This document shows positions 11,151 to 23,458 of a stretch of DNA of 64,000 bases, in pieces. Position 1 is the first letter of the stretch. Every line of letters starts with the position of its first letter. The notes under the pieces were generated by a model. It was given only the letters and a program-made list of their open reading frames with translations, was not told the DNA's origin and did no database searches. Made by a program: the position numbers and the translations under genes. The DNA is from Prunus persica (Eukaryota > Streptophyta > Magnoliopsida > Rosales > Rosaceae). The stretch spans positions 8,588,611 through 8,652,610 of the forward strand of contig NC_034016.1 in assembly GCF_000346465.2 (NCBI RefSeq), given 5' to 3'.

Positions 11151-11640
11151 TAGCTCAATTTCTCTTTGAGAAAGACATCCAAATTATTGTCTTTGAGACG
11201 TGAGAGACTGAGAGAGGAAGAACTTCGAACCCTAAATGTAAACCGAAAATGAATGAAAGCGACAAATTTATAGAATAAATTTTTAAAACCAACGGCGGTC
11301 CTTACAAAAAAACCGCGTTTAAATTGTAAAATCAACGTCGGTATGATCGACGTATATTACAGAAATCCACGTCGGTACATTAATAAAAACGACGTGTTAA
11401 ATAATCTACCATGACGCGAGTTATTACTTATGTACTTTAATTTTTGAGTTTACTACGACGGTACCTACAACACTACTGTCGTATTTATTTACCACGTCCG
11501 AAGTTAAATGTACCGTCGTATTTTGTAATTTATACGTCGTAGTTATATGTAACCGCCGTATTATTTTTTTGAAATGGTTTATATGTAAGCAACTTTTCGT
11601 CTACCTGACATACACATGCGCTGTTTCCAAACCCGATTAA
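11151..11640. other. Internal CACTA-1 segment with leader-like sequence
   Basis: Right after the RPN6 fragment comes a stretch that, read on the minus strand, looks like a TATA-type promoter and 5' leader (CTATAAATT, then GTTTACATTTAGGG). It may be a second captured host piece, head to head with the first. From about 11290 ACGTCGG-type motifs resume. No complete gene is seen. Confidence 0.35.
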
Positions 11641-12655
11641 AAATTTCAATCTCCCAGAGAAAACTTTTAGACTTTTTTCCTTGTCAGAGCACTGTCAGAG
11701 TATCTCATCGTCTTCCTCTCGTCTTCTTCGTCGTCTCTGAACTTAAACATAATCTTCCTCTTGCTTTCATTGCACGCAAAAGGTAAGCTTTCATTTTCAC
11801 TATTTTGGTTGCTGTTTTGCATGCTCATACGTTTTTTGTTTGAAAAATCTTTTTACCTTTTTTCTGGCCAAAATCATTTTACTTCTTTCCAAGTTCGATA
11901 AAATATACAGACAAAGAGGGAAAGTTTTCAACTTTGAAGACAACTACCTCAACTAAATAAGACGACGGTAGCTTCTTATTTACGTGGTTAAATATGTAGA
12001 CCACGACGGTTCGTCAGTCGTTCTAGCGTCGTCTGAAAATTGACAAAGTTGTTTTTAAAATTATAGTCTTTTTTTTATTTGCTTGTTTAATTGCAGGTTT
12101 GATTTCTCTGAACAATGGTTTTTGTTTTTCCCTAATTTGATAAAATATAAAGAAAAAGAAAGTAGGGTTGGTATCTAATATAGACGACAGTATCTTATTG
12201 TTTTACGTCGTGTGAATTTTAATACCACGACGTCATATTAAAATACCGTCGTCTATATAAGATTCCAAAACTTTCTTTCTTGGCCTTGTATTTTATCAAA
12301 TTAGAAAACAAAAACCATGGTTCAGAAAAATCAAATCTGCAATCAAACATTCATAGAGAAAGAAAGAAGGGTTTTGGATCCTTATATAGACGACGGTATA
12401 TTACTACTGACGTCGTGTGAACATCAATACCACGACGTTATATAAATATTTCGTCGTTTATAGTTAATTATCACGTCATTTATAGTTAATTATTTCGTCG
12501 TTGTTTAATTACCTTGGTTTTAAACATTTATTACGTCTGAGATTATTTCATTGCGTCGTTTAAAATCATATCATACGTCGTATTTTATTAATAACCGTCG
12601 TTTGTGTTCTTAATCTTTTCCTGAAATATTTTCACTTGCAGTTTTGTCTGTAAAA
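11641..12655 (+). promoter_or_regulatory. 5' leader and leader intron of the CACTA-1 transposase/Ulp1 gene
   Basis: A CT-rich leader ends in CAAAAG and is followed by a consensus donor GTAAGC at 11783. A matching acceptor (CTTGCAG) ends at 12641, 14 bases before the ATG at 12656. The roughly 860-bp leader intron contains several ACGACGG/CCGTCGT motifs and an inverted duplication (about 12110-12300). CACTA-2 conserves the leader and junctions at about 57000-57960. Splicing is inferred from consensus and conservation. Confidence 0.6.
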
Positions 12656-15600
12656 ATGGTTTCTCACCAAGACCAAAGTAAGGATTCTGGCTCCAAGAAA
12701 AATGGAGATAAGGAGCTTGGAATGGTACCTCCTCAAGTGAAGCCTTCGAAGAAGATGAAGTTTGCTTCATCATCTGCTGAGACAGAACCAACCAGCACGA
12801 CAACAATCTCTGATGATTCAAAGTCTGGTCGAGGTATGAGCACAATGCCTCGTGTTGTGAAGAGAAAACTTCAGAAACTGAGGCCAATTGTTGAGTACAA
12901 TAAAAGGGGGAAAGGAATTGGCCAAGCACATAGTGAGATGCAGTCCTACATTGGTGTGTTGGCACGCTCCAGAGTTCCACTTGTGGACATGAAATGGGCT
13001 CAAATCCCCAAGGATATAAAGGAGCAGATTTGGGAAGCAGTTGACATTGCTTTTGTGGTAGGTCAAGGGGGCAAGAGCTCTGTGTTAGCTTCTGCTGCCA
13101 AGAAATGGAAGGATTTCAAGTCTACACTAACGAGGCATTATATCCTTTCATACACCAATGACAGGGAGAGATTAAGCCAACCCCCTGAAACATATAAATT
13201 CATAGAGAAAGCACAATGGGATGCCTTTGTAGCTTCAAGGTTATCCAAAGATTTTGAGTCTGTGCATTCTCAACATGCACAGATTAGGGAGAAACTTGAG
13301 TACAATCATCGATTGTCTCGAAAAGGATATGCTGGTTTGGAGGATCAATTGGAGGAAACCATGCCTGGGGTAGAAATTGATCGATCTACCTTATGGAAGA
13401 GAGCTAGACAGGACAAACATGGTAACATCCCGGATCCAAAGGTGGCAGAGAAAGCAAAATTAATTGTAAGCCTACTCACTCTGTTTTAAATTTTTATTAA
13501 ACTGTGAATAATTCTTATTACGTCTTATGTTATATTTTGCGTCGTGTGAATGATATTACCACGTCGAAATTTTTTTAAAAACGTCGTTAAAGGTCTAAAT
13601 AGGAATCACTACTCTGTTTTCTGTAATTATAGCATAAGATGTCGGTGGTTCATTTTCGCGTCGTTTGTATTGAATTACTACGTCGAAATGTTTTAAACAA
13701 GGTCGTTAAAGGTGTGAATATTGAATCATCCCTCTGTTATCTGTAAATAAAGCATAAGACGTCGGTGGTTTATTCATTTCGTCGTTTTAAAAACTAACCA
13801 CGTCGGTATAACTACCGTCGTGATAAATTATAATAACGTCGATTTATATGTTATTGCGTCGTGTGAAATTATATCATACGTCGTTTGTATATAAATAACC
13901 GTCGTGTCTTTTTGTTCTTACTTTTTTATATATCTTTGTTTTAGGATGAATTGCAAAAATAAGTCTCGGAAGGCAAAGTCAATGTTTCTGGCAGCAATGA
14001 TGTGCTGACCATGGCTTTGGGCCCCGAGCATCCAGGCAGAGTGAGAGGAGTATGTGCTGGGATCTCACCAAGGCAATATTTCAATTTACCCAAACCACAG
14101 AGAGTGAGCTTTGACGACCGTTTGAAGGACAGTTTAAGAGTTCTCCTTCAAGAAGAGACTAAAAAGATGGAAGCTAAGGCAAGGGAAGAGGCTTTAAGGA
14201 TGGAGGCTAGAACGAAACAATTGGTAGAGGCTGAGAGGGAGCATTTCCTGAGTCAGCTTTCCCAATTAATTCCCAATTTTGATCCAAGCATGCTTAAACC
14301 CAGAATTAGCCAAAGTCCCAAAAATCCAATGTCTGACAAAGCAAGCTGCTCTGGAGGTGATGTGAGATCCCAGCATTTTGAGGATGATACTGCCAAAAAT
14401 GGGAAACATCAGGAAGAAAAGGTAACATATCTGAACTTTGAATTCTCTGTTTTTTTTAAAAACCATTAGACGTCGTTATTATTAATAAAACCGTCGTTTG
14501 AAATACATACCACGACGATTTTAAAAATAAACCTTCGTTTGTATTTCAATACCACGTCGTATTTAGTTTACTTGTTTTACACGCCATTAAACGTCGTTAT
14601 TTTTAAAACTTTGTGGTTTTTAGACGACGGAGTTAGTCATTCCCGCCGTAATAGATGAAGAGAAGAGAGAAGAAAAACAAGATGAAAAGGAGAAAGAAGA
14701 TGACGACCAGGTATGTTCACATAACTTTGCCTTTTTTATTTGTTTTTCAAAATTTCAGACGTCGATATTTTTCTTTAAACCGTCTTTTGTTTACAACTTA
14801 GACGGCGGAATTTTTTTCTAAGACGTAATAAATTATTCACCACGACGGTTTCTTCACCGTCGTTTAAATTCTTTTCAGACGACGTTGTATTCCTTAAACC
14901 GTCGTTTTTATTGAATTACCACGTCATTTTTTTTATTTCTTTAAACAGGTTATTCAAGTTGTTGATTATTCAAATATGGAGGCGCCATCTTCTTTAAAAT
15001 CCCTTTGTCGTTATGTGGAAACGACACTCGTGCCTCAGGATAAGACCCTGCACTTTACAATTGATAAGGAGGTGTTTGGTCTAGAGCGCGATACCTTCCT
15101 CCTGCCTGAAGATATTACACAATTTGCAGGCATGGAAGAAATAGGAGCCACTGTCATTGCTGTATATATGAGGTTTGTCATTCTAAAATAATACGTCGTT
15201 GGTTTATTTATTGCGTCGTCTTAACCAACTAACCACGTCGTTAGTATGTACCATCGTGATAAATATATTATAACGTCGTTGTCTATTTCAGTACGTCGTG
15301 TGAAATTTTATAATACGTCGTTTTGTTATACATAACCGTCGTGTGTTTTTTTGTATATATGAGGTTTGTCATTCTAAAATAATACGTCGTTGGTTTATTT
15401 ATTGCGTCGTCTTAACTAACTAACCACGTCGTTAGTATGTACCGTCGTGATAAATATATTATAACGTCGTTGTCTATTTCAGTACGTCGTGTGAAATTTT
15501 ATAATACGTCGTTTTGTTATACATAACCGTCGTGTGTTTTTTTGTGCTGACTTGTTTATATTATTTTATATATCTAGGTACTTACACGATGTTTTGAAAT

Positions 15601-16528
15601 GAGCAAATATGTGCTCCATGGTTGGCTTTATCGACCCTGCTACAGTTAATGCCAGCTCTGGCACAATAGCTGACAGATCACGCCTACTAGCAGCTCGACT
15701 TCAGAGGACTGACGGTGAACAGATTTTCCTGATGCCTTACAATCCAGGGTTAGTCTCCTTAACAGGATTTTGTTTTTATGATTTTCAATAAATGACAGCG
15801 TATAAACTAACCACGTCGGTGTTTTATTTTATTGAGTCGTTTGAAACTACTAACCACGTCGGTAGTTATTTATCGTCGTGATAAATGTATAATGTCGTCG
15901 ATTGCTACTTTATTTCGTCGTGTGAAATATTATAATACGTCATTTTTGTAAATAACCGTCGTTTTTATATTAATTTTGTGCAGCCGTCATTGGATCTTGC
16001 TGATTGTAAGAGCAAAGAGAGAAACCGTCTATTTTCTGGATTCTCTGCCAGGAAATCGTGTGGTCGATGAAGAGGCCAAAAACATTGTGAACAGTGCTAT
16101 AAAAATTTATAATTCTCACATAGCTAGACCAGGCCGTAAGGCAGTCATTTGGAAAACTCTGTCAGGCACACCAAAGCAACCCAGCAGTGTCGAATGCGGG
16201 TATTATGTGATGCGCTTCATGAGGGACATCATCATGGATCCTTCCTTGGGGTTTGAGAAGAAGGTAAGAAGAAATTACCTTCATACATTTTACGTCGTTT
16301 TATGTATTATCAACGACGGTCATGTAAAATTACCGTCGTTGAATAGATATAGTACGTCGGTTATGAAAAATATCGTCGTCTATGATTTAATTTCTTTTTA
16401 TTTATAAACCCTAATAGTCATTGTTTATGCAGTATGCCAAGGGAAAACAGGAAGCGCCATACCCCCAAGAAGCAATTGATGAAGTCCGGAATGAATGGGC
16501 AGAGTTTGTTTGCCTTCACCTGGAATAG
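12656..16528 (+). pseudogene. CACTA-1 spliced gene: plant transposase (Ptta/En/Spm) region fused to a Ulp1 (C48) cysteine protease
   Basis: Exons I can define: 12656-13465, 13945-14421, about 14663-14710, 14949-15172, 15578-15748, 15984-16263 and 16433-16528; phases agree across junctions, giving about 700 codons. Exons 1-2 match the plant transposase Ptta/En/Spm family (Transposase_24): W-AFV-RLS, KLEYNHRLSRKGYAGLEDQL, DRSTLWKRA, then LGPEHPGRVRGV. A charged Lys/Glu helix follows. The sixth exon is a C48 protease core with catalytic His in RHWILLIV, Asp in YFLDSL, and Gln and Cys in KQPSSVECGYYVMRF, as in SUMO/NEDD8-type Ulp1 proteases. The end, EVRNEWAEFVCLHLE, is typical of transposon Ulp1 ORFs. 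Two stops break it: TAA at 13960-13962 where CACTA-2 has CAA, and TGA at 15600-15602 where CACTA-2 has CAA. The ATG was chosen because it follows a strong splice acceptor and is conserved in CACTA-2. Confidence 0.85.
15161..15542 (+). repeat. 191-bp tandem duplication across an exon end and splice donor
   Basis: The unit starting TGTATATATGAGGTTTGTCA at 15161 is repeated at 15352 with a couple of differences. It spans the last bases of an exon, the donor ATGAG/GTTTGT and most of the intron, so two donors now precede one acceptor (ends 15577). CACTA-2 has a single unit (about 54280-54470), so the duplication arose in CACTA-1. Confidence 0.9.
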
Positions 16529-17740
16529 GGGAATTATTGAACACTTGATATTTATGTATAATGTACAAATTTTGTCTATAATATATAATGTAAAAATTTG
16601 CTGAGGTTTTCTTAAATTTAAAAAAAAAAAACAAACATACAAATTGCGTAACCGACGTATAATACTTTTCCAACGACGTAATAAAGTCAAAAGCCGTCGT
16701 TTTTTGTTGTTTCGTTTTAAACAAATCCGACGTAAAAGGATATTTAGACGACGTTCTTTGAACAATTGAGTCGTTTATGGTTTACAACGTCTTCAATTTC
16801 TTAAGGGTTCAGGGTAGTACTTTGTAACGACAGCGGTTAAGTCGTGGAATATATATTTTACGTCGGATAGTTAAATATCCGCCATGGTTTCTCATTTAAA
16901 CGACGTCATTTTAACAACTTAGTCGTCTATTACAATTTACAACGTCTACAATTTATTAACACCGACGTGGTTTGTTGTTGTGATAAGAATATTTTATTAT
17001 TTTTATATCAAAATATTCAAAATAAATTTAAAATAAATCAGAAAAATGCAAAGTCAACTCCTATGAAGTCATTGATATATTTTCTTCCCCCTAAACCTTG
17101 AAAAAATTCATTTTGAATAACAAAAATTTAAAATGACCATCCAAAATAAAATTGTTTTGATGAGTCATAAAATCACTTCTAGTTTTATGGTTTAGGGTTT
17201 AGAGTCTAGGGTTTAGAGATTAGGGTTGTTATTTATTGGGGTTTATTTTTAAAGTATAATTTTTGGGTAGTCTAGGGTATATATTAGGCTGTAAAACCAT
17301 AAACTCTTTTATAAACTTAATTTTTAAAATTATATAATTTAGTTTTAAGGGTTTAGGGTATTAATTGTTAACGACGGTGGTTGAGTCGTGGAATACATAT
17401 GTTACGTCGTGCAGTAAAATATCCGACATGGTTTCCACTTTAAACGACGTCATTTTAATATGTAAGTCGTCTATTATAATTTACAACGTTTTCAATTTCT
17501 TAACTTCGACGTGGTTTTTCAGTCGTCTTTATATCAAAATATTCAAAATAAATTTAAAATTAATCCGAAAAATGAAGGGTCAAAATAAACGGCGTTACGT
17601 TCAGTGTTTCCGTCGTGGAATATTACATTTACGTCGGTTCTTGTAGAACTTTCGCCATGATTTTTCTTTCGACGTTTTAAAGAGCGCGCGCTCTAAAAAT
17701 TTTCGCGCGCCCTAAATTTTTTTATATTTGGCTCTTATTC
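16529..17740. other. Intergenic part of CACTA-1 with scattered ACGACG motifs and telomere-like repeats
   Basis: Between the two genes, AT-rich DNA contains clusters of ACGTCG/CGACGG motifs at 16660-16970 and 17360-17660. These two clusters are related to each other in order and content. A run of TTTAGGG-like units lies at about 17188-17228. No protein-coding gene is seen. The GCGCGCG patch near 17690 just precedes the leader of the TNP2 gene. Confidence 0.6.
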
Positions 17741-18522
17741 TTATACTTCTAACCCTGAACCCTAAAATTTTCAGATTTCGCGCAACATAACATTCGCTCT
17801 CTCACTTCTGCTCTAATTAAAAGTTGCACTCTCCAGGCTCCGTCGAATCTGTGAGCTCGTCCAACCTGTAAGTACAAACCCTATCTTCCCCTTGTAAATT
17901 CATTGAATGATATTAGGTTGTTTTGTTAAAGGGTTTTAGGTATATGCTTTGCGATCTGTTAATAATGTGCTTATAGGTATGGGTTCATGGATTTTCTGTT
18001 TAATGGGTTCATGGATTTTCTGTTTAATGGGTTCATGGATTACATTATCTGTTATGTTGAATTGGGAATGGATTTAATTTTGTCGGATCTTTTAATCACC
18101 CTATGTTATGTTGAATTGGGAATGGATTTATTGTTTTCATGCTTGGTTTCATGTATATGTTGGTTTCTTGCTTGGTTTCATATATATGTTGTGTTCTTAA
18201 TGGATTTTGGGTTCTTGAAAATAAACTGAGACACGACGCCTTTTTAGGCATACGACGACAATTACACGACGGTTTATGAAAAAACCGTCGTTGTATTACT
18301 TATACACGACGGTTTTTTCATAAACCGTCGTTTGTATTACTTATATTAGACAACGTCTGTTGAAAATCCGTCGTCTATATATGCCAAATACGTCTGTTTT
18401 TGTTTAAAACCCGTCGTCTCTGTTGTGTATTACTTGCTATTAGATCTTTGTATAATCTGCTATAGTGATGGTCATTGCCTGTATTTTCACTTTATTATAG
18501 ATAATAGGTTATAGTGTCGGAG
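17741..18522 (+). promoter_or_regulatory. Leader and leader intron of the CACTA-1 TNP2 gene
   Basis: A leader (about 17770-17867) ends at the donor GTAAGT (17868); the likely acceptor TTATTATAG ends at 18500, 22 bases before the ATG at 18523. The intron contains three tandem 24-bp units starting GGGTTCATGGATTTTCTGTT (about 17980-18045) and an ACGACGG-rich tract (18230-18420) that includes long inverted pairs such as ACGACGGTTTATG/CATAAACCGTCGT. Confidence 0.55.
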
Positions 18523-21500
18523 ATGGATAAGTCATGGATGCACTCGGATAGAAGATCGAAGGCATATGAGTTTGGGGTGGAAGCATTTTTGAACTTTGCT
18601 GTAGAAAATCTTCTAACTACAACACATATCCGTTGTCCATGTGTTAAATGTGTTAATTTGAAGTTGTTTGGGGTTGGAATTATAAGGGATCACTTATACT
18701 TTAATGGAATTGACCAAAGCTATAAGAATTGGACATTTCACGGAGAACCTTGGGAAGCAACTACTAATGCTAGTAGAAATGTTGAAGAAGATGATGGCCA
18801 TAGTAGGTACAGTTTTGTGTCTGAAGAAATTGATATGGATGATAATGATTTTGGTGATTTTGGTTCCGATCCGTATGAGTTTGCCAATGTGATTGGGGAT
18901 GGAGATCAACCAGTGTACCCTGGTTGTAGAAAGTACACGAAGTTATCGGCATTAGTGAAGTTGTATAATTTGAAGGCAAAACATGGGATGAGTGATGTCT
19001 GTTTTACAGAATTATTGATACTTCAAGGCGATTTGCTTCCAGAAGGAAATACAATACCAACCTTTATGTATGAGGCTAAAAAGACTTTGTGTGCATTGGG
19101 GCTGAGTTATGAGAAAATGCACGCATGCCCCAATGATTGCATCTTGTATAGGAAGGAGTATGAGGATTCAACTAATTGTCCTACTTGTGGTATCTCAAGG
19201 TGGAAGGAAGGCAAAGATTCAATCTTGAAAGAGGGTGTGCCAGCGAAGGTGGTGTGGTATTTTTCTCCAATTCCAAGGTTTAAAAGGATGTTTCAATCAC
19301 ATGAGACAGCTAAGAGTTTGACTTGGCATGCTGCTAGAAAATCAATTGACGGTCAGATGTCTCATCCGGCGGATTCCCCGTCTTGGAAACTTCTTGATGA
19401 TAAATGGCCTGAGTTTGGTAATGAGCCGAGAAACTTGAGATTGGCTCTTTCATCTGATGGATTCAATCCCCACAGTTCTCTAAGTAGCAGATATAGTTGT
19501 TGGCCGGTTATCTTAGTTACATATAATCTCCCTCTATGGCTGTGCATGAAACGAAAGTTCATGATGTTAACCTTATTGATTTCCGGTCCTAAACAACCCG
19601 GAAATGATATAGACGTCTACTTGGAGCCTTTGATTGATGATTTAAAATCTTTGTGGGATGGGATTAGAGGAGTGTATGATGCACATAATGGAGAATACTT
19701 TACACTCAGAGCTGCATTAATGTGGACAATTAATGATTTCCCCGCCTATGGAAACTTATCTGGTTGTGTTGTTAAAGGATATAAAGCTTGTCCAATATGC
19801 GGCGATGATACACCTAGTCACAGGTTGAAAAATGGCCACAAAATTTGTTACATTGGGCATAGAAAATGGTTACCAATCAATCATCCATATAGGAGGCAAC
19901 GTGCAGCTTTTAATGGGAAACCTGAATATGGCATACCTCTCGAGCCATTAACCGGAGAAGAAGTGCTGCATATGGTTGAAAATGGTGACAGAGTTTGTTG
20001 GAAGAAGAAATCAATATTCTTTGATCTCGAGTATTGGAAATACCTTCCTGTGAGGCATGCCCTAGATGTTATGCACATTGAGAAGAATGTTTGCGATAGT
20101 ATTATTGGTACATTGCTGGAGATCCCTGGAAAAAATAAAGATGGGATTGCTGCTCGATTAGATTTATTGAACATGGGGGTCAAAACTGATTTGCAACCCG
20201 AGTATGGAGAAAGACGTACTCGTTTGCCTCCTGGGCCTTGGAATTTGTCAAGAGCAGAGAAGAGAGAGGTTTGCAATTCTTTCTATGGTATGAAGGTCCC
20301 TGAAGGTTATTCTTCAAATATTAAAAATCTTGTATCTTTACAAGATTCAAGACTTCTTGGCCTTAAATCACATGATTGTCATACCTTAATGCAACAATTG
20401 CTCCCTGTGGCAATTCGTTCTGTTTTGGAGAAGCCTGCAAGGTATGCAATAACTCGTTTGTGCTTCTTCTTCAATGCTATATGTGCAAAGACTGTTGATG
20501 TTTCCAAGCTAGATAAGTTGGAAGAAGATGTAGTAGTTACTCTGTGTTTGCTTGAGAAGTACTTTCCCCCTTCATTCTTTGATATCATGGTTCATCTAGT
20601 AGTACATCTTGTCAGAGAAGTTCGTCTATGTGGGCCAGTATATTTTAGGTGGATGTATCCGTTTGAAAGATATATGAAAGTGCTGAAGGGGTATGTTCAG
20701 AATCGTACTCGTCCCGAAGGTTGCATTGCTGAGCGGTATATAGCTGAAGAAGCGGTAGAGTTTTGTACTCAGCATTTATCTGATGTTAGTACAGTTGGAG
20801 TGCCTTCAAGCCAAAAGATGGGACTTTCAAAGCCATTATCAGGTTGCACAGTGAGCGTAGTTGATCAGGACCTGTTGAATCAAGCACATCTATATGTCTT
20901 GGAGAATACGGAGGAAGTCCTACCTTATATCGAGTACGTATGAGTTTTATTCTTTAAGTTTCCATTTTAAATTATTTCTTATGTTTATCTTCTATATTTG
21001 GGACCGTAATGCTTGAATTTTTCGTGTCATGTAGGCAACATATGATCCACATCAAGACTGCTTATCCAAAATTTAGAAAGAGAACAAAGTGGTTGCAGGA
21101 TAAGCACAATAGCACTTTCATTCAATGGCTACGCTTCAAGGTATATATTGTTGAATAACATATTTCTCTTTTAATTTTCTTCTTATTTCTATGTTAGATT
21201 GAATTAAGATATATGATTAATTTGCAGGTTCAAAGTGAACTTGAGGAAGACAATCATGGCGTATCAGAAAATTTAAGGTGGCTAGCAGCTGGTCTAAACA
21301 TGGCAGTGCCATTATATAGGAGCTATCTTATTAAAGGTATTAAATTCAATATCAAGGCACAAGATGATGTGCAGACAACTCAAAATAGTGGAGTTTATTT
21401 ACTTGCACATACCATGCAAGTTGCTAGTGCCAAGGATAAAAACCCAATTCTCTCAAATATGGGTTTCTATGGTGTCATTCAAGAAATTTGGGACCTTGAC

Positions 21501-21683
21501 TACCAAAAGTTTACAATCCCAGTCTTTAGGTGTGATTGGATAGATAGTTCTGGTCTTGTAGTCGACGAACTTGGATTTACCCTTGTAGATTTGAGTAAAA
21601 TTGGACATAGGAATGACCAATTTGTTTTGGCTTCTCAAGTCAAACAAATATTTTTTGTTGACGACCCGATGCATCGTGGTTGA
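18523..21683 (+). CDS. CACTA-1 TNP2-type transposase (premature stop near the end)
   Basis: Exons 18523-20933, 21035-21140 and 21228-21683 join in phase into about 990 residues. Order of domains: transposase-associated N-terminus (MDKSWMHSDRRS to about residue 75), Cys-rich zinc segment (CPNDC and CPTCG, about 202-222), tnp2 catalytic region (about 255-465) with SSDGFNPH and PGNDIDVYLEPL whose Asp residues fit the CACTA DDE core, a CPICG finger, DUF4218 (about 625-740) and DUF4216 (last exon). The protein cuts and joins CACTA ends in the nucleus. A TGA at 21681-21683 replaces a Trp that both siblings keep; beyond it the frame stays open to 21911, so about 55-75 residues of DUF4216 tail are lost. 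The ATG lies right after a likely acceptor; an upstream GTG in frame was not used. Confidence 0.9.
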
Positions 21684-21911
21684 TCGGTAGTGTTATCAAT
21701 GCCTAATAGAGAATATAATGATGGTATTGGTGATGAAGTCTTAGGTGATGTGATAATTGAGTGTGAGCCATTTACTAGAGGGATGCCAAATGTTGACACA
21801 TTTGATGAACTGGTGGGTGAGTTAGGCGGTCAAAATATTCGAGATGGGTGTGAAGATATATGGATTGAACGATACTTATGTAATTGGCAGTGTATGACAT
21901 TAATTTTGTAA
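21684..21911 (+). pseudogene. Residual C-terminal reading frame of the CACTA-1 transposase
   Basis: It continues in the same frame after the nonsense codon: SVVLSMPNREYND through ELGGQNIRDG. In both siblings the frame ends at WIE followed by TGA (49799-49801 in CACTA-2); here that codon is CGA, so the frame runs 14 residues further to TAA-type termination at 21909-21911. This segment would only be made by readthrough. Confidence 0.8.
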
Positions 21912-21949
21912 TATATTGTAATGTGATTTCTTCACTTTCTACGTTCAAA

Positions 21950-23458
21950 TAAAACACGACGTTATTGTGAACCAGTTATTCAGCATATTTACCGACGTCT
22001 TAAAGCAACGTAACAATGAAGAACCACGACGCTATTGTGAAGCAATTATTCAGGATATCACGTCGGGGAAGGATTAAGAACCGCCATGTAATTCAAAATA
22101 ACACGACTCCAATCCCATAATACCGACGTCTAAAAAACGAGATATATAATCTGAACGTTAAAAAATACGACGTCATCATACATTTTCCACGTCGCAAGTT
22201 CTTTTATAAACGAAGAGGAACGAAATGAATTCCGACGGTAATTCATTATAACCGCTGTCTAATATCAATTAAACGACGTTATTTGTAATACAGCTCTCAT
22301 CATAATCAACGCCGTCTATATGTTCTGTAATATGGCTCTCATTTATTTGGAACCGACGTTGTTTAGAAGTTCAACGTCGTCTATATTAATAAGTGCGTCG
22401 TGAGTAATGAATACATATAAATACAACGTCGACAATATAAATGCCACCGACGTTGTTTCGCATTCAACGTCAACTATATAAATACATACGTCGTAAATAA
22501 TGACACTGACAACTATTTCCACGTCATCTTTTTTAGAAAAATCGAAGTGGAAAATTTATTTCACGACGGTTGTTTGTAAATAAGAGACGTAGTAGATTTC
22601 AATAACGTCGTCTTCTCATGTATTTAAAGACGTCATATTTTTTCTTATCGTGAAAATTATATTTAACGGCGTAGTGTTTTAGTTGTCGTCGTTGTATGTC
22701 TATCTTGCGGCCTTGTTCTTTTAATATGTGTCATATTTTTCGTTTTTAACGACGGTGATTTGTTTGAGTTGGTCGTCTATTCTCATCCTCGACTATTTTT
22801 TAGAACTTTAGCAGACTAAACACGTCTGTTTTTATTTGTTTTCGACGTTGTTTTATTTAACAACGTCTAATATTTATCGTCGTTGTTTGTTTCTGAAAAT
22901 AGGACGTATAAATTTTGTAATACGACTCTCATATATTTGTAACCGACGTTGTTTCATTGTTCAACGTCTACTCTATAAATACACACGTCGTAAATAATGA
23001 CACTGACAACTATTTCCACGTCATCTTTTATAGAAAAATCGAAGTGGAAAATTTATTTTACGACGGCTCTTTTTATATAGGCGACATAGTAGGTATCAAT
23101 AACGTCGTCTTCTAATGTATTTAAAGACGTCATATTTTTTTATTGTCGTGAAAATGATATTTAACGGCGTCTTATTTTAATTTTCGTCGTTGTATGTCTA
23201 TAATGCGGCCTTGTTCTGTTAATATGTGTCATATTTTTCCTTTTTAACGACGGTTTTTTTAGAGAGTTGGTCGTCTATTCTCATCCTCGACTGCTTTTTT
23301 AGATCTTTTTGCAGTACAAAGACGTCGTTTTGTATTTATTGATGACGTTGTATATTGTAACAACGACGGTGATTTAGCGTCGTGGTTTATGAGGGAAAAG
23401 ATGACGGTGGATTCCACGACCATTGAAAAACCGAATACACGACGGTGATTTACCGTCG
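21950..23458. repeat. CACTA-1 right subterminal repeat region
   Basis: Dense ACGACG/CGTCGT motifs in both orientations. A block of about 570 bp (about 22480-22880 against 22990-23330) is tandemly related, sharing CATCTTTT, AAAATCGAAGTGGAAAATTT and TGCGGCCTTGTTCT. The last 100 bp form a clear hairpin-rich end with CGACGGTGATTTAGCGTCGT. No gene. Confidence 0.85.

Noticed and set aside
12588..12980. 130-codon minus-strand frame in CACTA-1 (and 56649-57059 in CACTA-2)
   Set aside because: Antisense to the first coding exon, whose plus-strand product matches a known transposase family.
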